Below are positions 56,601 through 64,000 of a DNA stretch of 64,000 nucleotides, piece by piece (the first letter of the stretch is position 1; every line of letters starts with the position of its first letter). The translations under genes and the position numbers were made by a program. Source of the stretch: Hofstenia miamia. Lineage: Eukaryota > Xenacoelomorpha > Acoela. The DNA lies in contig SCFE01000093.1 of NCBI GenBank assembly GCA_004352715.1, positions 1 through 64,000 of the forward strand, written 5' to 3'. Under the pieces are notes generated by a model. The model was not told the origin of the DNA and searched no databases. It worked only from the letters and a program-made list of their open reading frames with translations.

Positions 56601-57813
56601 TGAGAATACTTAAAAGTGTCCGCCTTCTCATCATTTACTAAAATCTCGATTTTTGAGTTGACCAAGTTTTCGAGGCCTCCAATTAGGTAAATTTCAATAA
56701 ATGCAGGAGGATCATCAGCATCAATGATTTTAAAGTAGTCCGTTGTTAGGACGCGAGAGTTATTATATTCAATATAAAAAACTTCTGGCAATCCAGTGAT
56801 GACGACTTCAGTTGGATCGTTTACACTTTCCACGAATACATCAAATCTGTACTTCTTTACTGGACCAACAGACTTAGGACGCTTCCGATAAAGATCCAGA
56901 GTAAAGCTATCAGAATCATTTTCAACTCCATTGTGGGCATATGAAATGTTGCCAGCAAGAAGACTGCTCAACCGAAAACTCTTCAATGAACGCTTTTGAG
57001 CTTGCAAATTACCAATTATGGAACCACATGAAGGGGTTTGAGTAACTCTAAAAAGATAGTTTGTAGGATCCTTTAGGCTGAGGTCAATTGATATTTTTGT
57101 GGATTCCCCTTCAGTTGCATTGAAATCTAGAACTACAATTGAATTGCTTGACCCAGGTGAGTCACTTAACACTGACTGGGATATTGGCATACAGGCTGAC
57201 TTTACATCATTTGCTAAACAGTATTCACCGCTTTCACAACCAGTTTCAAAACAACTCAAAAATTCTGGTCCAATTCCACAAGTCGATAATACACCTTCAC
57301 TAAAACTTATATTATGGGGTAGTAAATCTTTAAAAATTGTTGACGATTTATAAAAAATATTCCGCAAACATAACGGAGGAGAATGTGTCTTAGTTCCCAG
57401 TTGATATTCATTAAACAGAAATTGCATTTCCATAGTTTCAAATTGTATCTCTTTTCTTTCATTGCGATCAACTGATAAAGAAAGTCCAGATTTGGTTAAT
57501 ATAATATAAACTTTATGCCATCTAGTGTTAGCAATAAACGAATCACCTTTTGATTGGATGATAACATTATTACAAAAATCGGGATTATTTCTATGCAAAT
57601 ACGAAACATAATGAACTAACACATATTCACCACTGCTGGATATGCCAATGGTAAGCGTTTGCAGGGGTCCATTTAATACAAGTATAGTCCCATGAAATTC
57701 ATAAGCCAGTTCAGCCAAAAATTCAAATTCTACGTGTATACTAACTACTCTACTGGAAACGTCTGAATTCGGAATTTCGCGTTGAAGGAATGTAGATTCA
57801 GTGAATTGGACTT
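36036..57813 (-). CDS. CSPG4: CSPG4/NG2 (kon-tiki) orthologue, 5' end missing
   Basis: A single-pass transmembrane proteoglycan-type receptor that acts in cell adhesion, muscle attachment and glial or growth signalling in other animals. Exons in transcript order: 57813-56073, (52937-52892, weaker), 52635-52342, 50854-50621, 46954-46771, 46639-46453, 46349-46154, 45293-44991, 43831-43637, 43197-42870, 42653-42432, 39552-39352, 38632-36036. Junction phases agree throughout, giving about 2,240 residues against roughly 2,300-2,400 in known members. It starts within the laminin G region (VQFTESTF), has a cysteine-bearing linker (CESGEYCLAND), then tandem CSPG repeats, a transmembrane helix (AVIIPAALLTLFVCVIVLFL), a basic stop-transfer CRRRGRKRTK and a ~190-residue tail ending QYWL. 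NG2 ends QYWV, a PDZ ligand. The signal peptide and first laminin G domain were not found in the window. Introns carry many transposons. The Drosophila name is kon (kon-tiki/perdido). Confidence 0.93.
38633..39351 (-). other. Intron of the CSPG4-like gene, nothing recognised
   Basis: AT-rich intron between exons 39552-39352 and 38632-36036. Short frames only. Confidence 0.5.
39352..39552 (-). CDS. CSPG4: CSPG4-like gene exon: CSPG repeat segment
   Basis: Acceptor TTGTATTTTAG, donor CGAG|GTACTT, 201 nt, phase 1 to 1. It includes KLVYKIEGVQEGSLFF and FTQSDVNKQLVVFRH, the half-repeat typical of CSPG domains (FTQ-D...L-Y/F-H). Confidence 0.9.
39553..41925 (-). other. Large intron of the CSPG4-like gene
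   Basis: AT-rich with a (TA)n tract near 40068. Between about 40850 and 41600 the DNA is less AT-rich and has fragmentary frames on both strands that could be an old retroelement, but no motif is firm enough to name it. Confidence 0.4.
41926..42390. mobile_element. MITE with AGTTTAAAC subrepeats, hAT-like target duplication
   Basis: The ends share ATGACCA-TTTAAAC in inverted orientation. Inside, AGTTTAAAC-type motifs recur near both ends around a unique core. GGGAATGG (41918-41925) and GGGAATGA (42391-42398) flank it, a 7/8 match consistent with an 8 bp hAT duplication. It lies in a CSPG4-like intron. Confidence 0.6.
42432..42653 (-). CDS. CSPG4: CSPG4-like gene exon: CSPG repeat segment
   Basis: Acceptor AGTAATTTAG, donor ATCA|GTACGT, 222 nt, phase 1 to 1. 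It begins EPLKDSTFMINSLPL and includes FTCRCARLDINCKAFTQVF with four cysteines. I chose this acceptor over one 12 bases upstream because only it fits the phase of the preceding exon. Confidence 0.85.
42870..43197 (-). CDS. CSPG4: CSPG4-like gene exon: CSPG repeat segment
   Basis: Acceptor TTTTATTTAG, donor GAAG|GTTAGT, 328 nt, phase 0 to 1. Spans the end of one repeat (LLVYEHTHQRLRAHNDSITF) and the start of the next (VSIGIGQTVVLSS, NRPMFGTLVD). Confidence 0.9.
43637..43831 (-). CDS. CSPG4: CSPG4-like gene exon: CSPG repeat segment
   Basis: Acceptor CATCGTATAG, donor AATAAG|GTACAT, 195 nt, phase 0 to 0. It includes LEVKRGGNAVISMEYLHAY and NRHPKYGRLKLKN, the P-x-x-G-x-L signature of a CSPG repeat. 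Confidence 0.9.
44130..44610 (-). mobile_element. 3' end of a non-LTR retrotransposon
   Basis: On the minus strand, about 44590-44418 reads FWRDALTPTVCKYWKKLPLQ, then IRKEHNIRTVKKLLKKNLF and a stop, the usual C terminus of jockey/CR1-type ORF2 (W...LP..IR....V..FK..LK). AT-rich 3' sequence follows down to about 44130. The element is 5'-truncated, as is common, and lies in an intron in the same orientation as the gene. Confidence 0.75.
44991..45293 (-). CDS. CSPG4: CSPG4-like gene exon: CSPG repeat segment
   Basis: Acceptor CAATATTTAG, donor GAG|GTATGT, 303 nt, phase 0 to 0. It starts PSDAYINI and includes VLNDSVFEVETNMYLVA, LFFGSLSVGNSYFTHANVRD and MIVYESQDQFEEVTEILEF. Confidence 0.92.
46154..46349 (-). 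CDS. CSPG4: CSPG4-like gene exon: CSPG repeat segment
   Basis: Acceptor TTTTTTAG, donor AAAG|GTTTCC, 196 nt, phase 2 to 0. The in-phase reading gives VLNFTQRSLRAGSICLQH and ESLLMFWVSDGDGFETATTY, a textbook CSPG repeat end. The other frames are open as well and would mislead a longest-ORF choice. Confidence 0.9.
46453..46639 (-). CDS. CSPG4: CSPG4-like gene exon: CSPG repeat segment
   Basis: Acceptor ATATTTTAG, donor CTTGT|GTATGT, 187 nt, phase 1 to 2. It includes PVRIRLVNDKRPVAVRVENI and a very acidic DPDVDFDDDDLV, matching the D-D/E turn of CSPG repeats. Confidence 0.9.
46771..46954 (-). CDS. CSPG4: CSPG4-like gene exon: CSPG repeat segment
   Basis: Acceptor ATTATTTAG, donor GCAG|GTGAGT, 184 nt, phase 0 to 1. 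It includes HGKVLLDANEDIPKSF and ISDGLVSYKHDGSETKMDSF. Confidence 0.9.
47220..49440 (-). mobile_element. Degenerate retrotransposon with GDHA-type C-terminal region
   Basis: On the minus strand, near 49420-49340, VGHFERPSNNSEWLVIKCAR and LAHEGNFKKAI resemble the region before reverse transcriptase in one broad group of eukaryotic non-LTR-type elements. Near 48735-48570 lies SGVQQDPLAPMLFAI with VWYLDDDILS (the PQG and YxDD motifs). Near 47690-47620, DIYGDHAMCFSADGDKIYRH matches the C-terminal GDHA...GD..RH region of such elements, perhaps a nuclease domain (inference). Frames are broken throughout. It lies in the intron between exons 50854-50621 and 46954-46771, in the sense of the gene. Confidence 0.75.
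50084..50593. mobile_element. piggyBac-like MITE with GGTCATTTGTGACC palindromes
   Basis: Left end TTAA|CACTAGAACTCCGAA, right end (reverse complement) CACTAGCACTCCGAAA followed by a decayed ATAA. TTAA target and CACTAG-type ends fit piggyBac-like elements. CCGGTCATTTRTGACC occurs three times (about 50099, 50279, 50534). A 28-codon frame from 50400 (MAREAAKRALNQIMWEIASD) may be a transposase N-terminal remnant. Confidence 0.7.
50621..50854 (-). CDS. CSPG4: CSPG4-like gene exon: CSPG repeat segment
   Basis: Acceptor GAATTATTTAG, donor AAAG|GTAAGT, 234 nt, phase 0 to 0. It begins AMSHETDVFSFYVTAAGYKT, the canonical E-T-D-x-F-x-F strand of a CSPG repeat, and ends FVFTVTEPPK. Confidence 0.92.
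50855..52341 (-). other. Intron of the CSPG4-like gene, nothing recognised
   Basis: AT-rich. The plus-strand frame at 50992-51216 has no recognisable content. Confidence 0.45.
52342..52635 (-). CDS. CSPG4: CSPG4-like gene exon: CSPG repeat segment
   Basis: Acceptor TTATGTGTTGCAG, donor CCAG|GTATGT, 294 nt, phase 0 to 0. It includes FLLPRNAVKRLILHNDLWAH, NVFYTLLTKPSYGDLIL and ITLKRVQFIRTYQ. The open frame runs on upstream through the intron by chance, producing hydrophobic sequence that is not part of the protein. Confidence 0.92.
52892..52937 (-). CDS. CSPG4: Candidate 46-nt exon of the CSPG4-like gene
   Basis: The exons 57813-56073 (ends phase 2) and 52635-52342 (starts phase 0) do not join directly, so a linking exon is needed. 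After the strong acceptor CCAATTTTTCAG at 52938, an open stretch RNPILMLHVPSVAPP could end at CCTCCT|GTGCAC in phase 0. Two other GT sites (at LH and PS) would also give phase 0, so the 3' limit is uncertain. Confidence 0.5.
53509..54316. mobile_element. hAT element nested in the Harbinger-like element, perfect 8 bp duplication
   Basis: Ends CAGGGGTGCCGTTAATGG and (right, reverse complement) CAGAGGTGCCAATTATGG. Flanked by GTAAGAAT on both sides (53501-53508, 54317-54324). The 808 bp interior is full of ATGGCCATA/TATGGTA motifs near both ends and codes for nothing recognisable. Nesting shows that it arrived after the host element. Confidence 0.9.
54323..54467 (+). pseudogene. MADF-domain fragment of the Harbinger-like element
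   Basis: The frame MWTHYKEVELIQLIEGKPCLW with YKHSSLKQIAREEIADIL has the LI-x-LIE...LW...YK and final IA-x-L pattern of a MADF (Myb/SANT-like) DNA-binding domain. It ends at a good donor CAG|GTAAGA (54467). Its 5' part is separated by the hAT insertion. In Harbinger transposons such a protein helps bring the transposase to the ends (family knowledge). Confidence 0.6.
55415..56010. mobile_element. 596 bp mariner-like element with near-perfect 43 bp ends
   Basis: CAGGGTGTTCGCGATCTCCC at the left and its inverted match at the right extend over about 43 bp with one mismatch (CGTCG/CGCCG). TA flanks both ends (55413-55414, 56011-56012). It contains one intact frame on the minus strand. The near-identical ends indicate a recent insertion. 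It lies in an intron of the CSPG4-like gene. Confidence 0.92.
55454..55831 (-). CDS. Transposase DNA-binding domain protein, catalytic domain absent
   Basis: 125 residues, intact. It starts MEYRDYTLDEISMIVSYA, followed by a first helix-turn-helix with ACRKFSERYN, PPVRTLRDWKNRF and a linker PRPPIGNHRNRR. A second helix-turn-helix includes SQRKVSQAVGVSVSSVHKVL. It ends FTRVQEL with the TGA inside the left terminal repeat. Full-length relatives continue from this point into a DDE/D catalytic domain of about 200 residues, and here that part is gone. Such a product could still bind the terminal repeats and act as a repressor, like short P-element proteins (inference). Confidence 0.8.
   Translation of the reverse strand: MEYRDYTLDEISMIVSYATVFNCEEACRKFSERYNKEAPPVRTLRDWKNRFRETLSVLPRPPIGNHRNRRLSSEKREAIVSAFGDCPTTSQRKVSQAVGVSVSSVHKVLKEEKIRPFKFTRVQEL
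56073..57813 (-). CDS. CSPG4: CSPG4-like gene exon: laminin G domain and first CSPG repeats
   Basis: Acceptor TTGTATTTAG, donor ATAGA|GTAAGT, 1,741 nt, phase 1 to 2, about 580 residues. The N-terminal ~200 residues form a laminin G domain (GTILVLNGPLQTLTIG, DSFIANTRWHKVYIILTKSG, and a final cysteine in GVLSTCGIGPEFLSC). A cysteine-rich link follows (CESGEYCLANDVKSAC), then about three CSPG repeats (for example FVESVNDPTEVVITG). The apparent upstream extension uses a TTG and is intron. Confidence 0.93.
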
Positions 57814-60136
57814 CTAAATACAACTTAATTATATTTAATAGTATTTACTTTACCCGATTTCAAATCTCTTCATATTAATCTGAAAAATTATTCAAAATTC
57901 CAAAAATCCAGAATTATAAAAAATTCAGACATACAATATCTATTACTGGAAGCAATACATGTAACAGCAATATTGTATTGAACTTTGTTGAAACATTTAG
58001 TCAACACCTATTTATATTATACAATAAATTCCAGATTTTGGTGTCATTCAAATTCAAGATTCGCAATGAATTTTGGTATTGGAAAGTATTAATAAATATG
58101 AATTTAAGATGTACATCAATGTATAGATATACATATATTCTTCGTGATATCGTTTATTGAATTTAAAAAATAAACAGGCCTTCAGAAAAGGACCAATTGT
58201 AAGCCGTTGCTCACAAAAGGTCCCCGACGTGTAGCGTTTAATTTAATTATTCGAGGAGTTTTCAAGGGCCAGATGGCTACACAAATCGATGAAACGACGA
58301 GGGAGAATGACAAGTGAAATCCCCTGAGGGCATGGGTAAGGCAAACTGCAAAGAGACCGTGTGACACTCCAATTTTTCCTCCATTTATACAGATATATAC
58401 ATTACATTTCCTAATGCGTTGGAAATATATTGTGGAGGTATCAAGGAAAATTAGGAATTCCTCCGGGTTTAATTAAATAAAACGCCCATCACAATTCAAT
58501 TTTTTGAACGCTTAACTAATGATGTTTTAATAGACAATGAAGAGGTTACAAATCCAAATATTGCATAAAATAATTTCAAAAATGAACCTGAAATTCCACT
58601 AAATTTAGCATTACTAACTCAAGTTGGGCGGTCTAGTAATACGTTACTTTAAGCTAAAGAATGAAATTAGTTTGTAATACTTAAAATTCAATTAAAGAAA
58701 TACAATAGCAAGGTTGGGAAAAGATGGTTTGCAATCTCAGTATTCAGCAAGCTTTCCTTCAAAATCAGAGCTAGCATGATATATACATGTAGACTTTCAA
58801 GGTTAACTGGATTTTTGCATTATTGTGATGATGTATGGTATGTTTGAAAACTTAAGATTTTACTAAATTCTGATAAAATTTTCACATACTCTGACATATG
58901 AGTTTGTAAGAATTGCAATTTTTTCATCATAAAGGATCGAGTTCATCATGCAAGATTAAGTCTGCCTACTATTCAGAATCTTCTAGTTATTCAATGCAAA
59001 ATGCATATGCAACTTTTCAAGTAAACAATGTACAAATGAACTTGGGTTTCAAATTATCTAATGTAGACTAAGATTCAGAGGCTTAAAAATAAAAAAATTA
59101 AAAGCCAGGTTGAGATGGATAACCATAGAATGAAATAATTGATTAACAGATGGCGACGTATAAATTGGAATATAGAAAACACTAAAACTATTACTCGATC
59201 ACTAAGGTGAGCAGAGCAGCTGATGGAAAATTAAGTTAAATGGCGGCCTTTAATCTTAAAGAATCAATTAAATTGCCAGTTCGTTCAACCAAAGATCCAT
59301 AAACAACGAAATTATTTAAATTATAACACTCCTGACGAAAGTCTATAAACTTTCTTCTTCACTTTATAGCAACTCTCATAAATTTATAGAACAAATTCAT
59401 ATTTCTCACCAGAAGTCAGTTGACAGCATTCTACAAGGATATGAAGATGTTTGCAATTAATAAAATATATCAACCTGTGAAAAATCTTTAATAGTAAAAA
59501 ATTTACTTATTAACTTTATTATAAAATTAATTACAATTGGCAATTTCATTAAAGAAAAAATATGTCACAGTTGTCCAACCGTAATTTATTGCAATCTCAC
59601 ACTTAGAAGAATAAATTTTATTTTTAAACTTAAGAAATTTCGCAAGATTGTGATATGGACACCTCTATGGGTCTGCGCCCTCCATGTAATGGTGAATTTT
59701 GTACTAAACCACATTCATGTGCTTAAGTTACATAAAAATAAATACGTTTTTAAAAATTCTTTGCATACCTAATGCTCAGAAAAAAAGGTATAAACTCCAT
59801 TACTAGTCTCAACTATTTTTTCTGTAAATTGACAAATCAAGTCCATTCAGGAGGTCGTCGCGCCTTAGATGTTTGAACGGGTTCAAGGTCACGACTAGAC
59901 ACGAATTAAAGGTGAAAATGACATTGAAGACAGTTTTTAACCATAAGATGTCTTCAGAACTTAGATATCATTCTCAGTTTATGAGGTTTTAAAGTTTTTT
60001 TAAAAAAAGCATTCACATATTTTAAAATAATCTTAGTGGAAATAACGGTTAATGCTACCAGCAAAATTCAAATGCCAAGCATTAAATATGAAGGTTTCAA
60101 TTTCTACACTATATAATTGGCAACTTTTCTTTGCAG
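57814..60136. other. Upstream intron or intergenic DNA, nothing recognised
   Basis: The exons for the signal peptide and first laminin G domain of the CSPG4-like gene should lie upstream, but I find no frame with those features here. 58160-58400 is less AT-rich without recognisable coding content. Confidence 0.4.
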
Positions 60137-60170
60137 GAGATTGACGGCAGAATGAAAGTTTTGCAAAACG
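60137..60170 (+). CDS. Weak candidate short exon
   Basis: Strong acceptor CTTTTCTTTGCAG, then EIDGRMKVLQN and a donor AACG|GTAAAT. Only this frame is open. It is small and isolated, so the case rests on the splice sites alone. Confidence 0.25.
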
Positions 60171-60313
60171 GTAAATGGTGCCAAACATTAAAAAAATAAT
60201 TGAAATATTCTTTCAATTCAATGTACGTCTGGGTATTAAAATGCACATGCTAATTGTGAAGGTAATGTATTTTGAATTTAATTATATGTTCATCCATTGC
60301 ACAAAAAACACAG

Positions 60314-60452
60314 GAACAAACCGAATCGATGGTTTAGAAATTCACGAAATTTGCTGGGACTAAAACAACTGGGAGACGTATCGCCAAAGGAGATATTTGG
60401 CTGCAGAGTAATTAAAGAAGAACAGAGCCGAAAGCGCAAACTGCTCGACTGA
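60314..60452 (+). CDS. Weak candidate terminal exon
   Basis: After AAAAACACAG, the frame NKPNRWFRNSRNLLGLKQLG, then VSPKEIFGCRVIKEE and a basic RKRKLLD before TGA looks protein-like and less AT-rich than its surroundings. Its phase (2) does not match the candidate exon at 60137 (ends phase 1), so another exon would be needed. Family unknown. Confidence 0.3.
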
Positions 60453-61250
60453 CTAATAGTATGCGATTTTAGAAAATTACCGGAAATTAATCCCATTAGT
60501 TGAACTCACATGGTGTTAACATCGAAAACGACGTAAAAGGCATTACACCAAGCGAACATAATCTATCCTTACATTCAATTACTCTACACATTTAACTGCA
60601 AAATTACCTACACCCCATTTGTCCATTTTCTATTAAGCTAATGCAGTGCTGTCGGGAATGGCGCCTTTGAAGCAGATAGAGGCAGCAGACATTTATAATT
60701 CAGGATATCTAGTCAATCGAATACCGATTATAAAAAAATTATTACAAATATTGAGAATAATCTGTTCGAGGTTAGATGGTCACCAGTAGTTGATTTCTGT
60801 AGTATCCGAGCATCAATTCTGTTTTGGTTGGGTGGAAAGCTAGGTCGAGAGTGTCTGAGAAATCAGTCAATAATACTCGACCTAAGTAGTGAAAATGGAA
60901 AATTTATCATGTCCGATACAATGTTAAAAAAGAACAGACGAGATTTAAACCATAAAGCCAAAAGGAATTGAAGCGCAGTCGACATCAAACCACACATTTC
61001 AATTTAACAAAATTTTGTATTTGCGACTGCATACTGTGTCATATACAGATTAATCCTAGGACGACTTGGAAAGATGATTCAGAGAAATAGTTGTATTCAA
61101 TGATAAAGATTTTGACTTTCATTCCAATAATTCAATTTAATTCAGCAATTAGGTTTTTCATTCTTCAGTCAACACTGATCTCCAAATTTTATATGCGACA
61201 GAAGCAAAAAATTATTTTTATACATAAAGAAAATATAAAACACGAATACA
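60453..61250. other. No feature recognised
   Basis: AT-rich, short frames only. Confidence 0.4.
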
Positions 61251-61252
61251 CA

Positions 61253-61377
61253 TGATATATATATATATANNNNNNNNNNNNNNNNNNNNNNNNNNNNNNN
61301 NNNNNNNNNNNNNNNNNNNNNNNNNNNNNNNNNNNNNNNNNNNNNNNNNNNNNNNNNNNNNNNNNNNNNNNNNNNNN

Positions 61378-61408
<31 letters not shown>
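61253..61408. repeat. (TA)n tract with assembly gap (108 N at 61270-61377)
   Basis: A TA dinucleotide repeat on both sides of the gap. Frames reading IYIYIY across it are not genes. Confidence 0.9.
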
Positions 61409-61410
<2 letters not shown>

Positions 61411-64000
61411 TGGAGGGGGCTAAGTAATATAGGGAATATATTTAGCACCTGCTATGTTTCACTTCCCCATACGGCTTAAACATTCGGAAACAATGATAAA
61501 AGTAACGTGCGCACACTAGTGTATAAATAAAAGCAAATTTCAAATTTTGGGCGAAATATAATTTTTTTTTAAAAAATTAAAAAAATTTGAGCTGTTGAGA
61601 AAAAATTCAAAATTGATATAATTGGCCATTTCTTCTAATACCAATATTAACATTTCTATCTGACTTCCTTCAGTTTATGTAAATATCTGCATTTTTAAAT
61701 GCCTAATAAATTTTTATACTGTAATAGAATGCACTTCCTTTTACAGGCCATAGTAAAACAGCCAAAAAATGATGTACATCGCACATGTGATAACTAGGGC
61801 GATTTTTTAACTAAAAAACTTGATATTTTGACCCAAATTTTTTTACTCTTTTGATTTAAAAACGTAATTCTTTACCTAAAAAATTGACCTAAACATTTTT
61901 TAGCTTTTGTAAAATTCGTGTATTCTATGCTAGACATAATCAACTAGGTATTAAGAAGCACCAATATTGGACTGCATATTATCCCTAGAATTGATATAGT
62001 CTTAAGCAAGCATTGAAAAGAACCTTTCCATAGATTATTCATTAAGTCCTGTAAGATATAGTTTTCAATTTTCGGGTAAGCATCCAAAATTGAAATTTTT
62101 TTAGGTTCAAATCATTTTACAAATCCAATTCATTTCATAGTAATTTGTGGCGAGCACTAACTTTTGCATTATTGCCTCATTGATAGGATGACATTTCTTG
62201 TTCATCAACAATGACACCCTTGGTAATGTCATTTTTCTAAATATTAGCAAAATTTTAAAATAGTAATTAAATGCTTGATCTAACTTATCTCTATTTTAAT
62301 AGCTAAAAATTTGCAATGATGTTTTCCCATGTTTTTGTAACCATTAAAGTTATATTTTTAAAACCTACACGAAATGGAAATGAGGGTCAAGGCTTAAAGA
62401 TAGAGGCTTTTGGTTACAATTTTGATGCAAAACTCATAAATTTTATCGAATCCTTTGCTTTTAAAAATGTTAATTTTTTGTACTACATGGTTTTAAAGAG
62501 CTTTTTATGAAAATCATTCATAAATTGTTTCTCTTCCAAAAAACTTGGCCTAAATATTTGAACACAAAGAAAATTTTTTTACCTAATTCCAAATGTTGTA
62601 AAATTTTTACTTTCTTTTGACCTTAAAACTTTTAAAATATGCATTAAAACAATTAAATTTTTAGATATTTAGGCAAAATTGACCTTTATTTCAAACAGGC
62701 ACATCAAGTCAAAACTAAAATTAGAACGACGTTCAAAAATCCAGCTTTTATCGCTTTAACAAAAAATAATATTCTGCTATCTAAAGCAATTGAAATAGAT
62801 GGTGATAGAGTTCTGCAAAATATTAAAAGATTTTGCCGAATTTAAGGATCAAGTTTTAAGACAATAGAACGTTTCAAATTCCCATTCCGAACAAGCATAC
62901 ACTGAGACGACTTGTAAAAGAACTGCTAAAATGTTAGAAGAAAGTTTTTAATGACGTGACATAGTCTAAAAGATTCCTCACTGCTTTCTAATATGTCCAA
63001 TTCCCACGAGAAGCACCAAGAAATTTAGTGCATTGTTGACCTGAATAATGCCATCTTCACTTAAATAGCAATGGTGTAATGAAATAAAAATTAAAACGTC
63101 TGTTAAACTCTCTCAAAAGCTCCATTGTATTTCATTCACATCTTAATTCAAATATAACGGACTTCAAGGTGTGAAGCAGCTTATGCTGGTACACACATGA
63201 TAACTGTAAAGTACTTTAAAAAGTGCGTTTTAACTTTAACAACATCTCGTTATAAAATACTTAAAATGCATTAATTACAACAGTAGAATACAATAATCTT
63301 TGAAAGCAATCATTTTAGATATACATTCAGTCTCCATCGTAGTGCCAATCCATCTGTACTACCCAGGTTGAGGACACCCCGTGTATTAATCGCAGGCTTA
63401 AAAGAAAATTGGGTGAATTTTTTCAACTCCTAAAATATACATCGTTGTGACTAGTAAACCGTACCGCGGCGAACGACTGCTTACAGCAAACAATTTCAGT
63501 TTGATGCAGCATCATTACATTTACGGTTGCAAGGAGACATGACTTAATAGTTGCTTTAGTTACAATATACTATTCAATTAAAAATTGTGTTAAGTTTCCC
63601 CAAAATCCTGGTAAACGATAACAATGCAGATAAACTCCCCATTTTGGTTTAATAGATCTTTAAGGCACAAGTTCCAATATACAGAAATCATCCCAGATTG
63701 TAAAAAGGAAAGCTTATTTTTTATCTAAAGGTGCGTCTTATATCTGAGTTTATATGGCAATTTAAAATCATGCATTGGATTGGAATTTAAATTTTTTAAT
63801 TAGCTCGATTAAAATTCCATTTACTATCGGCCGATATAACATTTAAAAACGCCAATATTTTTAAATGCAAATAGAACATTGTTTATTGTATATGAAAAAT
63901 GAAATTCACTGAACAACTTTGTATGAAAATTTATCTCTGAAATGTTTCTAGTGTGAGTAAACTGTAGCAGGCTGCTGCTAAAATTTAATATTCGTCTAGG
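61409..64000. other. AT-rich DNA, no feature recognised
   Basis: No convincing coding frame, splice structure or terminal repeats. Long T and A runs throughout. Confidence 0.4.

Noticed and set aside
36036-57813. FRAS1/FREM family as an alternative identity
   Set aside because: Those proteins have Calx-beta domains and different tails; a laminin G domain before CSPG repeats plus a C-terminal QYWL fits CSPG4/NG2.
57814-57823. Start of the CSPG4-like protein at 57823
   Set aside because: The codon there is TTG, and an acceptor TTTAG lies just inside; the exon is internal.
1-64000. CRISPR array, tRNA or rRNA genes, bacterial operons
   Set aside because: No spaced direct repeats, no tRNA or rRNA signatures, and the gene structure is plainly eukaryotic.

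Overview
The window is AT-rich, intron-rich animal DNA. Two multi-exon genes with GT-AG introns, a secreted cysteine-rich peptide gene and many degenerate transposons (Tc1/mariner, hAT, piggyBac-like, Harbinger-like, several non-LTR retrotransposons) point to an invertebrate. A MADF-domain transposon protein and a kon-tiki/NG2-type gene fit an arthropod or related protostome, but the species cannot be fixed from sequence alone. Assembly gaps (runs of N, mostly at (TA)n tracts) and four single-N joints break the window.

1-13 kb is a mosaic of repeated blocks: a Harbinger-type MITE, a Tc1 relic present twice, a ~308 bp tandem repeat, and two copies of a small secreted knottin-like gene (9012-9209 and 10048-10215). 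An unrecognised coding exon (10952-11389) runs into a 1 kb gap. Several blocks are repeated on either side of single-N joints, which suggests unresolved haplotypes or collapsed repeats as well as true duplication.

13-27 kb, plus strand, holds an unrecognised gene. Three ATG-started exons (14440, 16561, 18306) all end in phase 0, and each fits the same downstream chain of five phase-compatible exons (18753 or its copy at 20347, then 20875, 23233, 25303, 26864-27059). Two of the three starts are visibly related in sequence, so the gene probably uses alternative first exons. Part of it (17418-18979) is repeated almost unchanged at 19008-20574 across a single N, most likely an assembly artefact.

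27-36 kb is mainly transposon debris: a hAT MITE with a perfect 8 bp target duplication, a 2.7 kb degenerate LINE, a second LINE fragment and several other MITEs.

36-58 kb, minus strand, is the main gene: most of a CSPG4/NG2 (Drosophila kon-tiki) orthologue. Twelve clear exons plus one candidate 46-nt exon fit together in phase to give about 2,240 residues: a laminin G domain, a long series of CSPG repeats, one transmembrane helix and a cytoplasmic tail ending in the PDZ ligand QYWL. The signal peptide and first laminin G domain lie upstream and were not found. Its introns have taken in a LINE 3' end, a retroelement with a GDHA-type C-terminal region, a piggyBac-like MITE, a Harbinger-like element itself split by a hAT element, and a 596 bp mariner-like element whose only ORF is a transposase DNA-binding domain.

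58-64 kb is AT-rich, with two weak candidate exons near 60.1-60.5 kb and otherwise nothing I can name. I saw no tRNA, rRNA or CRISPR array.
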